The notes below the pieces were generated by a model. The model was not told where the DNA came from. It saw only the letters and a list, made by a program, of their open reading frames with translations, and made no database searches. Shown here one piece after another: positions 13,247-21,715 of a stretch of 33,713 bases of DNA; position 1 is the stretch's first letter, and every line of letters begins with the position of its first letter. The position numbers were made by a program, and so were the translations under genes. The stretch is taken from positions 1-33,713 of IMG/VR virus record IMGVR_UViG_3300035698_008689; one strand, given 5' to 3'. This DNA is from a virus.

Positions 13247-14806
13247 ATGGCGAAACGGACATTTGATATTGTATTTAATACAAACATTGGAGATGTTGTC
13301 AACAAGACAACCAAACTGAATTCAGAATTAGAATTGATGGTTCTAGTAAACCAAAACATTAATGGTGTTGCGAAATCTCAATTAGGTACATATAGCCAAA
13401 TAAATGATTCACTAGAAAAAATGACAGGTCATGCAGATCGTACCGAAGATGAATTAGAACAAATTGAAAAAATGACTAATAAGATTAATAATAATATGCA
13501 AGATATCGAAAGTCCGTTCGAAAGCATATTATCTAACATCGTTCCATTCGGTTCACAAATAGTAAAACAAAATCACCGACTTACTGACATGGTTTCTGCA
13601 TTTGGTAAGGTCGAAAAAGCTGGTGGTTTTACGAATGTGTTGACTGATTATATGGCCAATTTCGGCACTAAGGTTGGTAAAGTTTCGGGATTTGTCAAGA
13701 ATGCTTTTGGCGGAGGACTTTCTGGAATGTTAACTAAGGCATCAGCAAGTCTTACTGGATTAACTTCTTCCTTTGCAGCATTACTACCGGTGATTATCCC
13801 AATTGGAATAGCCATAGCTGCTATTATTGCAGCATTGTTTACTTTACAAAGAATGTGGGTTAATAATGTAGGTGGAATGCAAACAACCTTCAATAAATTC
13901 GTTGCGACAATTCAACAAATGTGGAATAGATTCGTTGTTAATTTTGATAGAACATTAAGAGCTATTGGTCCAATAATTAAAATATTAATTGATCAAGCTG
14001 TACAACCATTGTTCAATTTCTTGACAATGATAAGTGGTGTGCTTGATGGTTTCTTTGCGGTTTTAATGCCAATCGCAGATGCAGCTGGAGAATTAGGTGC
14101 AGCATTCTCAGAAGCATTTGGAATTATGGGTGATGATGCAGCTTTTGACCAAATGACAATGATGGGTGGAGTGATTAAATTCGTTGGTGAAGTCTTGGGT
14201 GGACTTTTAAGATTAGTATTGAAACCATTAGTTGCAATATTGAAAGTATTTGCAACTGTCTTAGGAACAATATTATCACCATTGAAAATTATATACGATC
14301 TTGTTACAGATTTATTTACTAATATTTCTAACGCTGGATCCGATATGGCGAATGCATTAGATGTTGAACCGTTAAACTTATTCAAGGACATTTTAGTATT
14401 CATACAAGGCGTCTTAGACGGGATTTTTGGGACAATCAGTGATATCGGAAAAGCAATTACAGACGTTATTGATCCAATAGGAACATTAGCAGAAGCGTTT
14501 GACATGAACATTGGTGGAACAATCGACGATCTTGCAACAGCAACGAATGGATTACTTGGAGATATAATGGGTGGATTAGGAATGCTTGGGGAAATGGTTA
14601 CAGGTGATTCTGAAACTATTAGTCCAGACTCAGCACTACCTTCTGGACCAATCTCATCAAGCCAAGTAACTAGAAATGATAATAATAATACTACAAATAA
14701 TAATAATAACGTTGTTGTAAATTCATCAGGACCAATAACTGCAGAATCTGCACCTGGAGTTGCAAATTTAATTTCAGCAATGTTAACAACCAAATCGAGG
14801 TTATAA
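13247..14806 (+). CDS. Tape measure protein
   Basis: This encodes 519 aa starting at ATG 13247 behind AGTGATACT. The layout is typical: a helical, coiled-coil N-terminal region (1-110), a Gly/Ala-rich part, a hydrophobic segment at about 176-200 (LLPVIIPIGIAIAAIIAALF) that may span the membrane during DNA delivery, further amphipathic and hydrophobic helices, and a polar, Asn-rich C-terminal linker followed by a short hydrophobic end. Tape measures set tail length. At the usual rule of about 0.15 nm per residue this predicts a tail near 75-80 nm, shorter than in most myoviruses. No lytic-enzyme domain is visible. Confidence 0.85.
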   Translation: MAKRTFDIVFNTNIGDVVNKTTKLNSELELMVLVNQNINGVAKSQLGTYSQINDSLEKMTGHADRTEDELEQIEKMTNKINNNMQDIESPFESILSNIVPFGSQIVKQNHRLTDMVSAFGKVEKAGGFTNVLTDYMANFGTKVGKVSGFVKNAFGGGLSGMLTKASASLTGLTSSFAALLPVIIPIGIAIAAIIAALFTLQRMWVNNVGGMQTTFNKFVATIQQMWNRFVVNFDRTLRAIGPIIKILIDQAVQPLFNFLTMISGVLDGFFAVLMPIADAAGELGAAFSEAFGIMGDDAAFDQMTMMGGVIKFVGEVLGGLLRLVLKPLVAILKVFATVLGTILSPLKIIYDLVTDLFTNISNAGSDMANALDVEPLNLFKDILVFIQGVLDGIFGTISDIGKAITDVIDPIGTLAEAFDMNIGGTIDDLATATNGLLGDIMGGLGMLGEMVTGDSETISPDSALPSGPISSSQVTRNDNNNTTNNNNNVVVNSSGPITAESAPGVANLISAMLTTKSRL

Positions 14807-14807
14807 A

Positions 14808-15329
14808 ATGGTTGAATATATGTTAGAAGTTGGGAATATCAAAGTTCCTTTATACATAGTAAATAACTCTACATGGGGAGGTTCAATGCAAACAGTGATA
14901 CATGAGTCTGCAGGCACTAACGGCGGAGTTGTTGTTACAACAGGTCGAAACACCAACAAAGTGGTATTGAATGGACAACTAATGTTAAGATTGTATGATA
15001 TTATTAAAGGAAAGACAATTTCTAGGTATGCGAAAGATTATAATCCGATAAAAGATTTAGAATTTATAAAAAATTATTTTGATACATTAAAGAATAAAGG
15101 AGTTCCAGTTACATTGTTAGCTCCTATAAATAATAACGATTCTGGTAGATATATTATTTCATCTTTCACTGGATCAGTATTAGAAGGTCAATCAAACTTC
15201 TTACCATTCACAATGGAATTAACAGAATACAAACAAGCAAATATCCAAAAATCACAAATTAATTTAATTAATCTTGGACCAGCGAATGAGTTCAAACGAA
15301 TATTAGCACAAAGAGAGTTGATAGGTTAA
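14808..15329 (+). CDS. Baseplate/tube-initiation protein
   Basis: This encodes 173 aa and begins 1 nt after the tape measure stop. The segments SMQTVIHESAGTNGGVVVTT, KVVLNGQLMLRLY, and a late GRYIISSFTGSVLEGQSNFL followed by FTMELTEYKQ match the general pattern of small baseplate proteins encoded right after the tape measure. Those have a tube-like beta fold and start tube polymerisation. I see no LysM repeat, unlike the XkdP-type proteins in the same position in Bacillus PBSX-like elements. The hub gene follows with a 1-nt overlap (TAATG). Confidence 0.65.
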   Translation: MVEYMLEVGNIKVPLYIVNNSTWGGSMQTVIHESAGTNGGVVVTTGRNTNKVVLNGQLMLRLYDIIKGKTISRYAKDYNPIKDLEFIKNYFDTLKNKGVPVTLLAPINNNDSGRYIISSFTGSVLEGQSNFLPFTMELTEYKQANIQKSQINLINLGPANEFKRILAQRELIG

Positions 15330-16612
15330 TGTCTTACATCAAACAGATCATGGTTATCGGCAGTGGCGATTATGCTATTGTTACAGATGTTGCTGGAAAC
15401 ATATCTGGAAGTTTTGACATTGATGATCAGTCTGGTCAATTAAGTTTTACATTACCTTATTATTTGAGCGTTCCAGAAGGACAAGTTGGATATGATTTGA
15501 AAGTATTATTACAGAATTTAAAGAAATTCGATATTATTAAACTATATGCAAAAATGTTTGAAACTGATCCTGGAACGATATTACAAACAAAAGTAGATGA
15601 TGATTTTGTATTCACTGCAAACGGTGTAACCCTACCACAAATATTCGATGGTTATGTTGATCAAATAAAACAACAAACTTCAAAAACTAATATTAATTAT
15701 GAAGTGTCTAGCTTAGGAACTCTTTCAATAGGCAATGACAGAGGATTAACGTATCAACATAAGACTGGGACAGCATTAGAATTATTCCCAACGTTATTCC
15801 AACTTGCTGGTATGCAATATTTGACTGATCAAACATTATTAGCGTTCAAGGATAAAGATTTACAACAAATTACGACCGAAGTAATTCCAATAAGTAAAAT
15901 CAGGTTTATTGATGTAGATGCAGGCAACCAAGTTATTATTGTTAACGGGGGTCAATCATTAAAAGATGTCTTTGACAACATTAAAGATAAATACAGTTTC
16001 ATTATCCATCAATCAGGCGATGGTTATGTTAATATTATGACACCGTATTATTTATTACAGAATTCTGAAGATGAGGTATTAAGCATCAACAAATGGGATT
16101 TTGATATTAATAACGGTAATTTATTCGAAATAGATTATGGTGATGTGACGGCTCAACAGAATGCAGTTGTTGTCGTTGGAACTGGGGTTTCTGGAGTTGC
16201 TGTAGATCCAGTCGCAGTTCAATTAAATAACGGGATTGTGAATTACATCACATTCGAAAATAGAAGTTTCTTGAGCGAAGAACAATGCCAAGAATCAGCA
16301 AGGAATCGGTTGTTACAAATTTTGAGAAATCAAATCATTAGTTTTAAGACAGAATTTAATCCAAACTTCATGGTTGGTCAACCGTTCACAATTATAGATA
16401 ACGACAAGTTTAACGGTACTAAAATTTTCACTATCAAGAAATATAGTTTTATTATTAATAAAAATGATGTCAGCTGTGAAATTCAAGGATATTCGAATGG
16501 AACTACAACAATCCCTTCTGATTTACTATTGTCTAATACAGGGATCTTAGATGTTGATGTTTTAAAAATTAGAGATAAAGAATTAGACACTACACAATGG
16601 AATGATTTATAA
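15329..16612 (+). CDS. Baseplate hub protein (gpD/gp27-like)
   Basis: This encodes 427 aa with 1-nt overlaps to both neighbours. Gene order and content fit the central hub that carries the spike: an N-terminal tube-like barrel (DQSGQLSFTLPYYLSVPEGQ), an LKKFDIIKLYAKMF strand, a central domain with ALELFPTLFQLAGMQYLTD, and a late segment AQQNAVVVVGTGVSGVAVDP. The C-terminal strand set (MVGQPFTIIDNDKFNGTKIF) is typical of hub proteins ending in a pattern for function-linked docking of the spike. The family is divergent but the tape measure - small baseplate - hub - spike order is highly conserved. Confidence 0.78.
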   Translation: MSYIKQIMVIGSGDYAIVTDVAGNISGSFDIDDQSGQLSFTLPYYLSVPEGQVGYDLKVLLQNLKKFDIIKLYAKMFETDPGTILQTKVDDDFVFTANGVTLPQIFDGYVDQIKQQTSKTNINYEVSSLGTLSIGNDRGLTYQHKTGTALELFPTLFQLAGMQYLTDQTLLAFKDKDLQQITTEVIPISKIRFIDVDAGNQVIIVNGGQSLKDVFDNIKDKYSFIIHQSGDGYVNIMTPYYLLQNSEDEVLSINKWDFDINNGNLFEIDYGDVTAQQNAVVVVGTGVSGVAVDPVAVQLNNGIVNYITFENRSFLSEEQCQESARNRLLQILRNQIISFKTEFNPNFMVGQPFTIIDNDKFNGTKIFTIKKYSFIINKNDVSCEIQGYSNGTTTIPSDLLLSNTGILDVDVLKIRDKELDTTQWNDL

Positions 16613-17211
16613 TGACATTCGAAGAACCAATTAATTTTTACGCTAAGATCCAAGCCATGATTAAAAAAGAAATTTCTAATAGTAACGTTGGGCTTACAAT
16701 TTGGAAAGTCACGGATATTAAATCAAAAAAGTCTAATGGATACATTACAGATTATCGATGTAATATCCAAAAACTAAATTTCAAATTTACACTGGATAAT
16801 ATACCATTTGTGGGCTTAGGTCTAGGGCACAAAAAAGGGATACTGAAATACCCAAATGTTGACGATCTTGTAGTTGTTGCATACTTCGGTGACCAACCTA
16901 TGATATTAGGTACATTGTTCGATTACTTTAGCCAAAGCCCAGATAGTGTTCCACAAATAAAACAAGATGAATTAATAATTGTCCCGAAAGAAGATGGAAG
17001 TATTTTGTTGTTCAAAGACAACAATGATGTTATTATTAGGATTGCAGACACAGATGGTAATATCGCAAATGGCAGTAAGATAAAACTATCTAATGATGGT
17101 AGTTTCAAATTATACAATAAAGATAATTATGGTATTGATGTTGATGCTTCTGGCGAGATGAATATTAGAGCATCAAAGATAACCAAAACCCAAACTCCAG
17201 GAATGTGGTAA
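16612..17211 (+). CDS. Baseplate spike protein (gpV/gp5 OB-fold type)
   Basis: This encodes 199 aa. Residues about 30-105 form an OB-fold domain with the signature GHKKGILKYPNVDDLVVVAY then FGDQPMILGTLFDYF, as in gpV and the N-terminal part of T4 gp5. The rest is a run of short strands (DGSILLFKDNNDVIIRIADT, SKIKLSNDGSFKLYNKDN), consistent with the trimeric beta-helix of the spike shaft. The end, TQTPGMW, is common in such spikes. No lysozyme domain is inserted. The protein should sit under the hub and pierce the host envelope, with the PAAR-like protein at 17715 as a possible tip. Confidence 0.85.
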   Translation: MTFEEPINFYAKIQAMIKKEISNSNVGLTIWKVTDIKSKKSNGYITDYRCNIQKLNFKFTLDNIPFVGLGLGHKKGILKYPNVDDLVVVAYFGDQPMILGTLFDYFSQSPDSVPQIKQDELIIVPKEDGSILLFKDNNDVIIRIADTDGNIANGSKIKLSNDGSFKLYNKDNYGIDVDASGEMNIRASKITKTQTPGMW

Positions 17212-17212
17212 T

Positions 17213-17707
17213 ATGAATTATAAAGAAAGATTGAATAAAATGTACGAAAAAGTAGTTTATACAAAGTTCGGAATGCCTGAAGACGAAGCATCTAAAAACG
17301 AAAAAGAAGCAAAAACATTCGTTGATAAAATTAATAAATTCGCAGCAAAGAAAATCACAGAAATAAATAATTGGTTGATTGATAGGATATCAGAACAACA
17401 AGATAACGAGATTTTTAGGAATTTAAGTTCAGATAAATCCTCTGGTCAATATTATTCTTATGAGCCTATAGACTCAACTGAAGGTATATTTTTCGTAGAT
17501 GTTAATTTCTTAATCAAAAAAAGAGGAAATGTTATTGGTAAGCTTGGTAAATTCCCACGAATAAGAGATGCTATGGCGAAGAAAATAAAATTGCCAGTGC
17601 CATATTATGATTTAAGAAGAGAAAAAGTAGAGGAAGGTAACCACAGAGTTGCAGTCTCGAAAGAAATAGGATTAAAGAGTGTACCTGTGAGAATATTTTG
17701 GAAGTGA
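17213..17707 (+). CDS. ParB-like domain protein with MNYKERLN N-terminus
   Basis: This encodes 164 aa. It starts with MNYKERLN, identical to the gene at 482. Residues about 15-75 are charged and helical. The C-terminal part ends with EEGNHRVAVSKEIGLKSVPV, the conserved box of ParB/sulfiredoxin-like domains (usually DGxHR), including GNHR at 142-145. PVPYYDLRREKV before it fits the same fold. ParB-like domains bind CTP or act as nucleases or kinases in different families, so activity cannot be assigned. Its place between spike and tip genes is unusual. The shared N-terminus suggests delivery into the particle; that is a hypothesis. Confidence 0.72.
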   Translation: MNYKERLNKMYEKVVYTKFGMPEDEASKNEKEAKTFVDKINKFAAKKITEINNWLIDRISEQQDNEIFRNLSSDKSSGQYYSYEPIDSTEGIFFVDVNFLIKKRGNVIGKLGKFPRIRDAMAKKIKLPVPYYDLRREKVEEGNHRVAVSKEIGLKSVPVRIFWK

Positions 17708-17714
17708 TATCAAA

Positions 17715-18053
17715 ATGGTTAAAATAATATCTTCTGATGGAAATTGTTCTCATACAGGCACTGTTTGTAGTGGTCCAATTGCTGGAACGATAACAGTCGG
17801 ATCTAATAGTTTCGTGTATACTGAAGATAAATTAGACATGGTAGAAGATGGATTATTAATAGTTCCAGATCATAACAATCCTCCTTGTGTCCCTGTTAAT
17901 ATTCAAAATCATTCATTTACCCCAAACAATATACAAAATTCATTTGTATTTATTGAAGATAAGAATGTTTGTGTTATAGGTGATGCATATACTAGCGATA
18001 CTACAACAACTGATAATTCTGGGACGAATTCGTTTGTAGATATTGAATTATAA
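17715..18053 (+). CDS. PAAR-like spike tip protein
   Basis: This encodes 112 aa. The opening DGNCSHTGTVCSGPIAGTI resembles the first hairpin of PAAR-like tips, followed by repeated short strands with polar and metal-binding residues (LLIVPDHNNPPCVPVNI, SFVFIEDKNVCVIGD). PAAR and PAAR-like proteins cap the spike with a conical, metal-bound tip. Four Cys and several His are spread through the sequence and could ligate a metal. A Ser/Thr-rich tail ends the protein. It starts 7 nt after the preceding stop, behind AGTGATATC. Assignment is moderate; the spike context supports it. Confidence 0.7.
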   Translation: MVKIISSDGNCSHTGTVCSGPIAGTITVGSNSFVYTEDKLDMVEDGLLIVPDHNNPPCVPVNIQNHSFTPNNIQNSFVFIEDKNVCVIGDAYTSDTTTTDNSGTNSFVDIEL

Positions 18054-18055
18054 TA

Positions 18056-18070
18056 ATTATTTTTAAATAA
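18056..18070 (+). promoter_or_regulatory. Archaeal TATA-type promoter before the wedge operon
   Basis: ATTATTTTTAAATAA follows the tip gene stop. An ATATATAT stretch at about 18087-18097 marks the expected start region. It is followed by GCGAGAGCAAAGGTGA, the ribosome binding region of the gp25-like gene. Confidence 0.65.
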
Positions 18071-18118
18071 GTAAAATAACATAATAATATATATATTGCG
18101 AGAGCAAAGGTGATTATA

Positions 18119-18544
18119 ATAGTAACGAAAGAAGATGCAACAGATAATCCATTAGAAAATCTAGGAAGAGATGTCTATTTAACTTTAAATAATGACATTG
18201 CAATTAATTCTAATAACGACTTTTCAACAGTTAGATATTATAATAACCTTATTCAAGCAATATCCTCAAGATTAAAGACTCAAATTGGTGAGTTATCACA
18301 ACACCCAAATTATGGAAGCAGATTAAACGAATTAATCGGAACTGTTCCTAATAGCTTAACATTATCAGCAGCAAAGATGCATGTGTTTGAAGCATTAACA
18401 CAAGAACCAAGAATAGAAGAAATTTTAGATATTTCTCCATATTTCAGGGAGAATACTAGCAAAACAGTTATAGACATTAATATTGAAGTAAAACCAATTA
18501 GCGAGATAGAATCACTTAATTTGGTTTATAGTTTATTTGTATAG
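18119..18544 (+). CDS. Baseplate wedge protein (gp25/W-like); possible AUA start
   Basis: This encodes 141 aa if started at ATA 18119, 5 nt after GGTGA (18109-18113). The only canonical alternative is GTG 18110, which lies inside that ribosome binding site and would be hard to use. The sequence fits gp25/gpW-like wedge proteins: LGRDVYLTLNNDIAIN, YYNNLIQAISSRLKTQIGEL, HPNYGSRLNELIGTVPN and a final VKPISEIESLNLVYS strand. An EPR-type segment (TQEPRIEEILDI) sits in the usual place. These proteins join wedge to hub in the baseplate. The gpJ-like gene follows 8 nt downstream. Confidence 0.8.
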   Translation: MVTKEDATDNPLENLGRDVYLTLNNDIAINSNNDFSTVRYYNNLIQAISSRLKTQIGELSQHPNYGSRLNELIGTVPNSLTLSAAKMHVFEALTQEPRIEEILDISPYFRENTSKTVIDINIEVKPISEIESLNLVYSLFV

Positions 18545-18552
18545 GTGAATAT

Positions 18553-20637
18553 ATGGGATTTGACATAAAGAATCAAAGCAGTATTATAAATGATATGTTA
18601 GTAGAGATATTAACAACGGTTGATGACGTAACCGATGCAAATGTAGGGTCTACCCTGAGGGTTTTAGTTGAAGCACTAGGCATTGAATTATCAGATTTGT
18701 ACTTAGAGTTAGAAAACGTTTATGACGGAACTAGAATTTTAACTTCAACCGGTGATGACCTTGAAAACTTAGGTTCATTAGTTGGAATTGTAAGAAAAGC
18801 AGGAACAGAAGCGTTGGGTTATGTTACATTCAAAAGGAATAATATCATTGGCGCAGACTTCACAATCGCTGCAGATACAATTGTATCGACTCAGCCGAAC
18901 ACAGCAGAAACACAATTAAGATTTTTAGTGTCTGCGGACACAACATTTTTATCCGAGATTCTTGCAGAAACACAGGAATTTGTCGATGGGATATTTGATT
19001 ATTCATTAACAGAAAGATACATTGATAGTATTTCAAGCTTAACAGGAACGGCATCCGGTGGAGCATTCACATTCGTTGAAAACACAGACTTCGAAATACT
19101 TAAAGATTACGAAGATATTATTATAGAACCGGATGATGTTGAAGTTCTGGATAATTGTGACGTAACCACCGATTGGTTAGGAAGCACAGGAACAACATCA
19201 ATTGCAACAGACGCTGTAGATTTTAAAGAAGGTACTGCATCATTAAAGCTAGGGAAATCCTCTACGATTACCGATAGCGTTTATTATCATAAAGTATTAG
19301 GCGGGGTTGTAGATGGATCTAATTTGAATGGTTATATTTGGATTAAGATCGAAGACATCACAGCATTGAATAAATTAGAATACCTTGAATTTTCATATGG
19401 GAATGGCGGGGATATTTCAAACTCTAATACATACCAAATTGATCAATCACAATTAGAAGTTGGCTGGAAAAAATACAAAATAGATTTTAATTCCTCGACA
19501 CTTGAACAATTAGGTGTACCTAATAAAAGTGTTACAAATTATATTAGATTAACAATGGTAACCAATAACGTTACCGATACTTTAACATCTGGAGACGTTC
19601 TTATGGATTGGTGGATTTATAGTACATCAATTGATTATATTGGAGATGTTGTTAGATTTTTAGCAACAGGAACATTACCAGATGATGGTACTAATTTTAG
19701 TATCGACTACAAACCACTTTCAAAAGAAGTATTATGTGTTGCCGAAGAAGTTGGCGATTCATATAATGTTGGGGTTGAAAAGATATTCTATAAGGTTAGT
19801 TTTATTGCTGACATTGATAATGTTTATAATTACTTAGCAATCACAGGGGGAACAGATATTGAGACCGATAATGATTTAAGATTACGGATTCAATACGCTA
19901 CTGAATTACTAGGTAAAGCAACTGAAGAAGCATTAAAACAAGCTATCTTAGGTGTCGAAGGTGTAACTTCAGTAAGCGTTGACGATATGCCATTAAAATC
20001 AACAACAGCAGAATCTCACACTCACACAAGTTTTGCTGTAACTCCGACAATTCCATTAGATTATGAAGTTGCATTAGATGATGCAAATTTAGATATTACA
20101 GGAACTCGAGGTGCAGCGCCTGTAACATTTGTAAATGGTGTAGATTATTATTTAGAGGATTCTACTATTCATTGGGTTAGCGATATTGTTGATCCTGATG
20201 ACGCAACCTCAATATTAATAGATTATGATTATAGATGGTTGGGGCACGTAGAAATTTATGTTGCGGGAGCATCGACTCCATTATCAGCTACAATTGTTTT
20301 AGATATCGATGAAGCAATCGATGAAACTAAAGCTGCTGGAATAGATGTACAATGGTATGAACCAACTGCGATTACAGTTGCTGTATCATCAGCAATATTA
20401 ATAGACACAGATAATGGTTATTTGTTTGCGACAGTCCAACCATTAGTAGAAACAGCACTTAGAGATTATTTGAATACTAAAGAAACCGGATCAGATGTTT
20501 ATCTAGCAGAAATAGTTGAAACGATTATGGGTGTAGATGGAGTGAAAAACACAACGATTTCATTACCTGCAACAGATACTACAATCGCAACCGATGAAGT
20601 TGCAAGACCGGGAACAATGACAATAACAGAAATTTAG
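18553..20637 (+). CDS. Baseplate J-like protein with inserted carbohydrate-binding-like domain
   Basis: This encodes 694 aa starting at ATG 18553 behind AGGTGAATAT. The N-terminus (STLRVLVEALGIELSDLY, DDLENLGSLVGIVRKAGTEA) and the later core (TDIETDNDLRLRIQYATELL, then EALKQAILGVEGVTSVSV) are clear baseplate J features. J proteins form the wedge ring that opens on contraction. Residues about 194-362 look like a foreign beta-sandwich: LDNCDVTTDWLG, EGTASLKLGK and a late DVLMDWWIYS segment resemble CBM-type domains. It splits a module present again at about 523-561 (FVNGVDYYLEDSTIHW). A SHTHTSF histidine motif lies at about 488-494. Length is well above the usual 300-400 aa because of these inserts. 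Confidence 0.85.
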   Translation: MGFDIKNQSSIINDMLVEILTTVDDVTDANVGSTLRVLVEALGIELSDLYLELENVYDGTRILTSTGDDLENLGSLVGIVRKAGTEALGYVTFKRNNIIGADFTIAADTIVSTQPNTAETQLRFLVSADTTFLSEILAETQEFVDGIFDYSLTERYIDSISSLTGTASGGAFTFVENTDFEILKDYEDIIIEPDDVEVLDNCDVTTDWLGSTGTTSIATDAVDFKEGTASLKLGKSSTITDSVYYHKVLGGVVDGSNLNGYIWIKIEDITALNKLEYLEFSYGNGGDISNSNTYQIDQSQLEVGWKKYKIDFNSSTLEQLGVPNKSVTNYIRLTMVTNNVTDTLTSGDVLMDWWIYSTSIDYIGDVVRFLATGTLPDDGTNFSIDYKPLSKEVLCVAEEVGDSYNVGVEKIFYKVSFIADIDNVYNYLAITGGTDIETDNDLRLRIQYATELLGKATEEALKQAILGVEGVTSVSVDDMPLKSTTAESHTHTSFAVTPTIPLDYEVALDDANLDITGTRGAAPVTFVNGVDYYLEDSTIHWVSDIVDPDDATSILIDYDYRWLGHVEIYVAGASTPLSATIVLDIDEAIDETKAAGIDVQWYEPTAITVAVSSAILIDTDNGYLFATVQPLVETALRDYLNTKETGSDVYLAEIVETIMGVDGVKNTTISLPATDTTIATDEVARPGTMTITEI

Positions 20638-20646
20638 ATGATTTAG

Positions 20647-21276
20647 ATGACGGACTTAGAAGATAAGAGAAATGAGATCACGCAAGAGATCATACAACGA
20701 TATCCTTCTTGGTGGAACTCAGGCGCGGAATCAAATAACTACCAATTAGCATATGCATTCTCAAATGAGTTAGCTAAATCAAGTTTAAACATCGATGATT
20801 TACATATAGAAATTTATGTAAATACAGCATCAGGTGAAAGACTTGATGATATTGGAGAAATTTTCAAACTTAAAAGAAAGTCCGCTGAAGAAGATGAAGA
20901 TTACCGAGCGAGAATAAAAGCATATTGGCCAGGATATTCCGGTGGCGGAACAGCACCGGCAATCAAATCAACTGTCAATAGGATGACAGGATTGCCAGAA
21001 GCAGATGTTATAGTTACCGACATAAATTATATTAAATTTAAAACAGAAATATTATTAGATTCATTAGCAGATGTATTGTTAAAAGATACAATCTTTGATA
21101 CAATTTGGAATATCAAAGCAGCTGGTGTTTATCCGTTTTTCGAATGGACACTCGGTGGAGATTTATTAGATGAAGCATTAGAAGTTTCAGATTCAGTAAG
21201 TATCACATATGTTTCAACAAGTCCTTGGTTCATTGTAGGACAATCATTAATTGGTGGAGCTAAAGTTATATGGTGA
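20647..21276 (+). CDS. Baseplate/tail protein I-like (gpI)
   Basis: This encodes 209 aa and follows the J-like gene, as gpI genes do. RLDDIGEIFKLKRKSAEEDE then YRARIKAYWPG is typical of gpI/XkdU-like proteins that connect the wedge to tail fibres. The C-terminal part is beta-rich (EVSDSVSITYVSTSPWFIVG). ATG 20647 is preceded by GATGATTTAG, a weak ribosome binding site. Assignment rests on order plus this segment. Confidence 0.7.
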   Translation: MTDLEDKRNEITQEIIQRYPSWWNSGAESNNYQLAYAFSNELAKSSLNIDDLHIEIYVNTASGERLDDIGEIFKLKRKSAEEDEDYRARIKAYWPGYSGGGTAPAIKSTVNRMTGLPEADVIVTDINYIKFKTEILLDSLADVLLKDTIFDTIWNIKAAGVYPFFEWTLGGDLLDEALEVSDSVSITYVSTSPWFIVGQSLIGGAKVIW

Positions 21277-21280
21277 TTTT

Positions 21281-21709
21281 ATGAAAGAAGGAATAAAAGT
21301 AAAAGGATTATTGCAAATATTCGATGCGAAAACAAATGAGTTATTATTTGAAAAAAACAATTTAGTTCTAAACACTGGACTTGCATTAATGGTTGATAAC
21401 ATGAAAGTTAGTACTGCGGTATTAACTCATATTGCAGTTGGTACAGGAACAACAGCTGTTATTGCAACCGACACTGCATTAGAAACTGAATTGTATAGAA
21501 AGGCAGTAACCAACATCGATACATTAGCGAATGTATTAACAGTTGAAACTCAAATGAATGCAATCGAAGCAAACGCAATTTGGAAAGAATGCGGAATATT
21601 AACTGCATCAAGTGGCGGGATTTTATTTAATAGAATAAATATTGATTTTAATAAGACATCTGCGGATGTTGTGAATATAAAGTTCACAATTACATTAACG
21701 GTGAGTTGA
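21281..21709 (+). CDS. Tail fibre-associated protein
   Basis: This encodes 142 aa. ATG 21281 lies 4 nt after GGTGA; the frame opens further upstream, but that part lies inside the previous gene. The pattern KVKGLLQIFDAKTNELLFEK, LTHIAVGTGTTAVIATDTAL and NAIWKECGILTASSGGILFN belongs to a common small phage protein next to fibre genes that may form a collar or fibre adaptor. It lacks membrane segments or enzymatic motifs. The next gene starts 6 nt after its stop. Confidence 0.65.
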   Translation: MKEGIKVKGLLQIFDAKTNELLFEKNNLVLNTGLALMVDNMKVSTAVLTHIAVGTGTTAVIATDTALETELYRKAVTNIDTLANVLTVETQMNAIEANAIWKECGILTASSGGILFNRINIDFNKTSADVVNIKFTITLTVS

Positions 21710-21715
21710 TAACAT

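Noticed and set aside
13993-14793. 266-aa antisense frame opposite the tape measure
   Set aside because: Explained by the codon bias of the tape measure on the other strand; no archaeal ribosome binding site.
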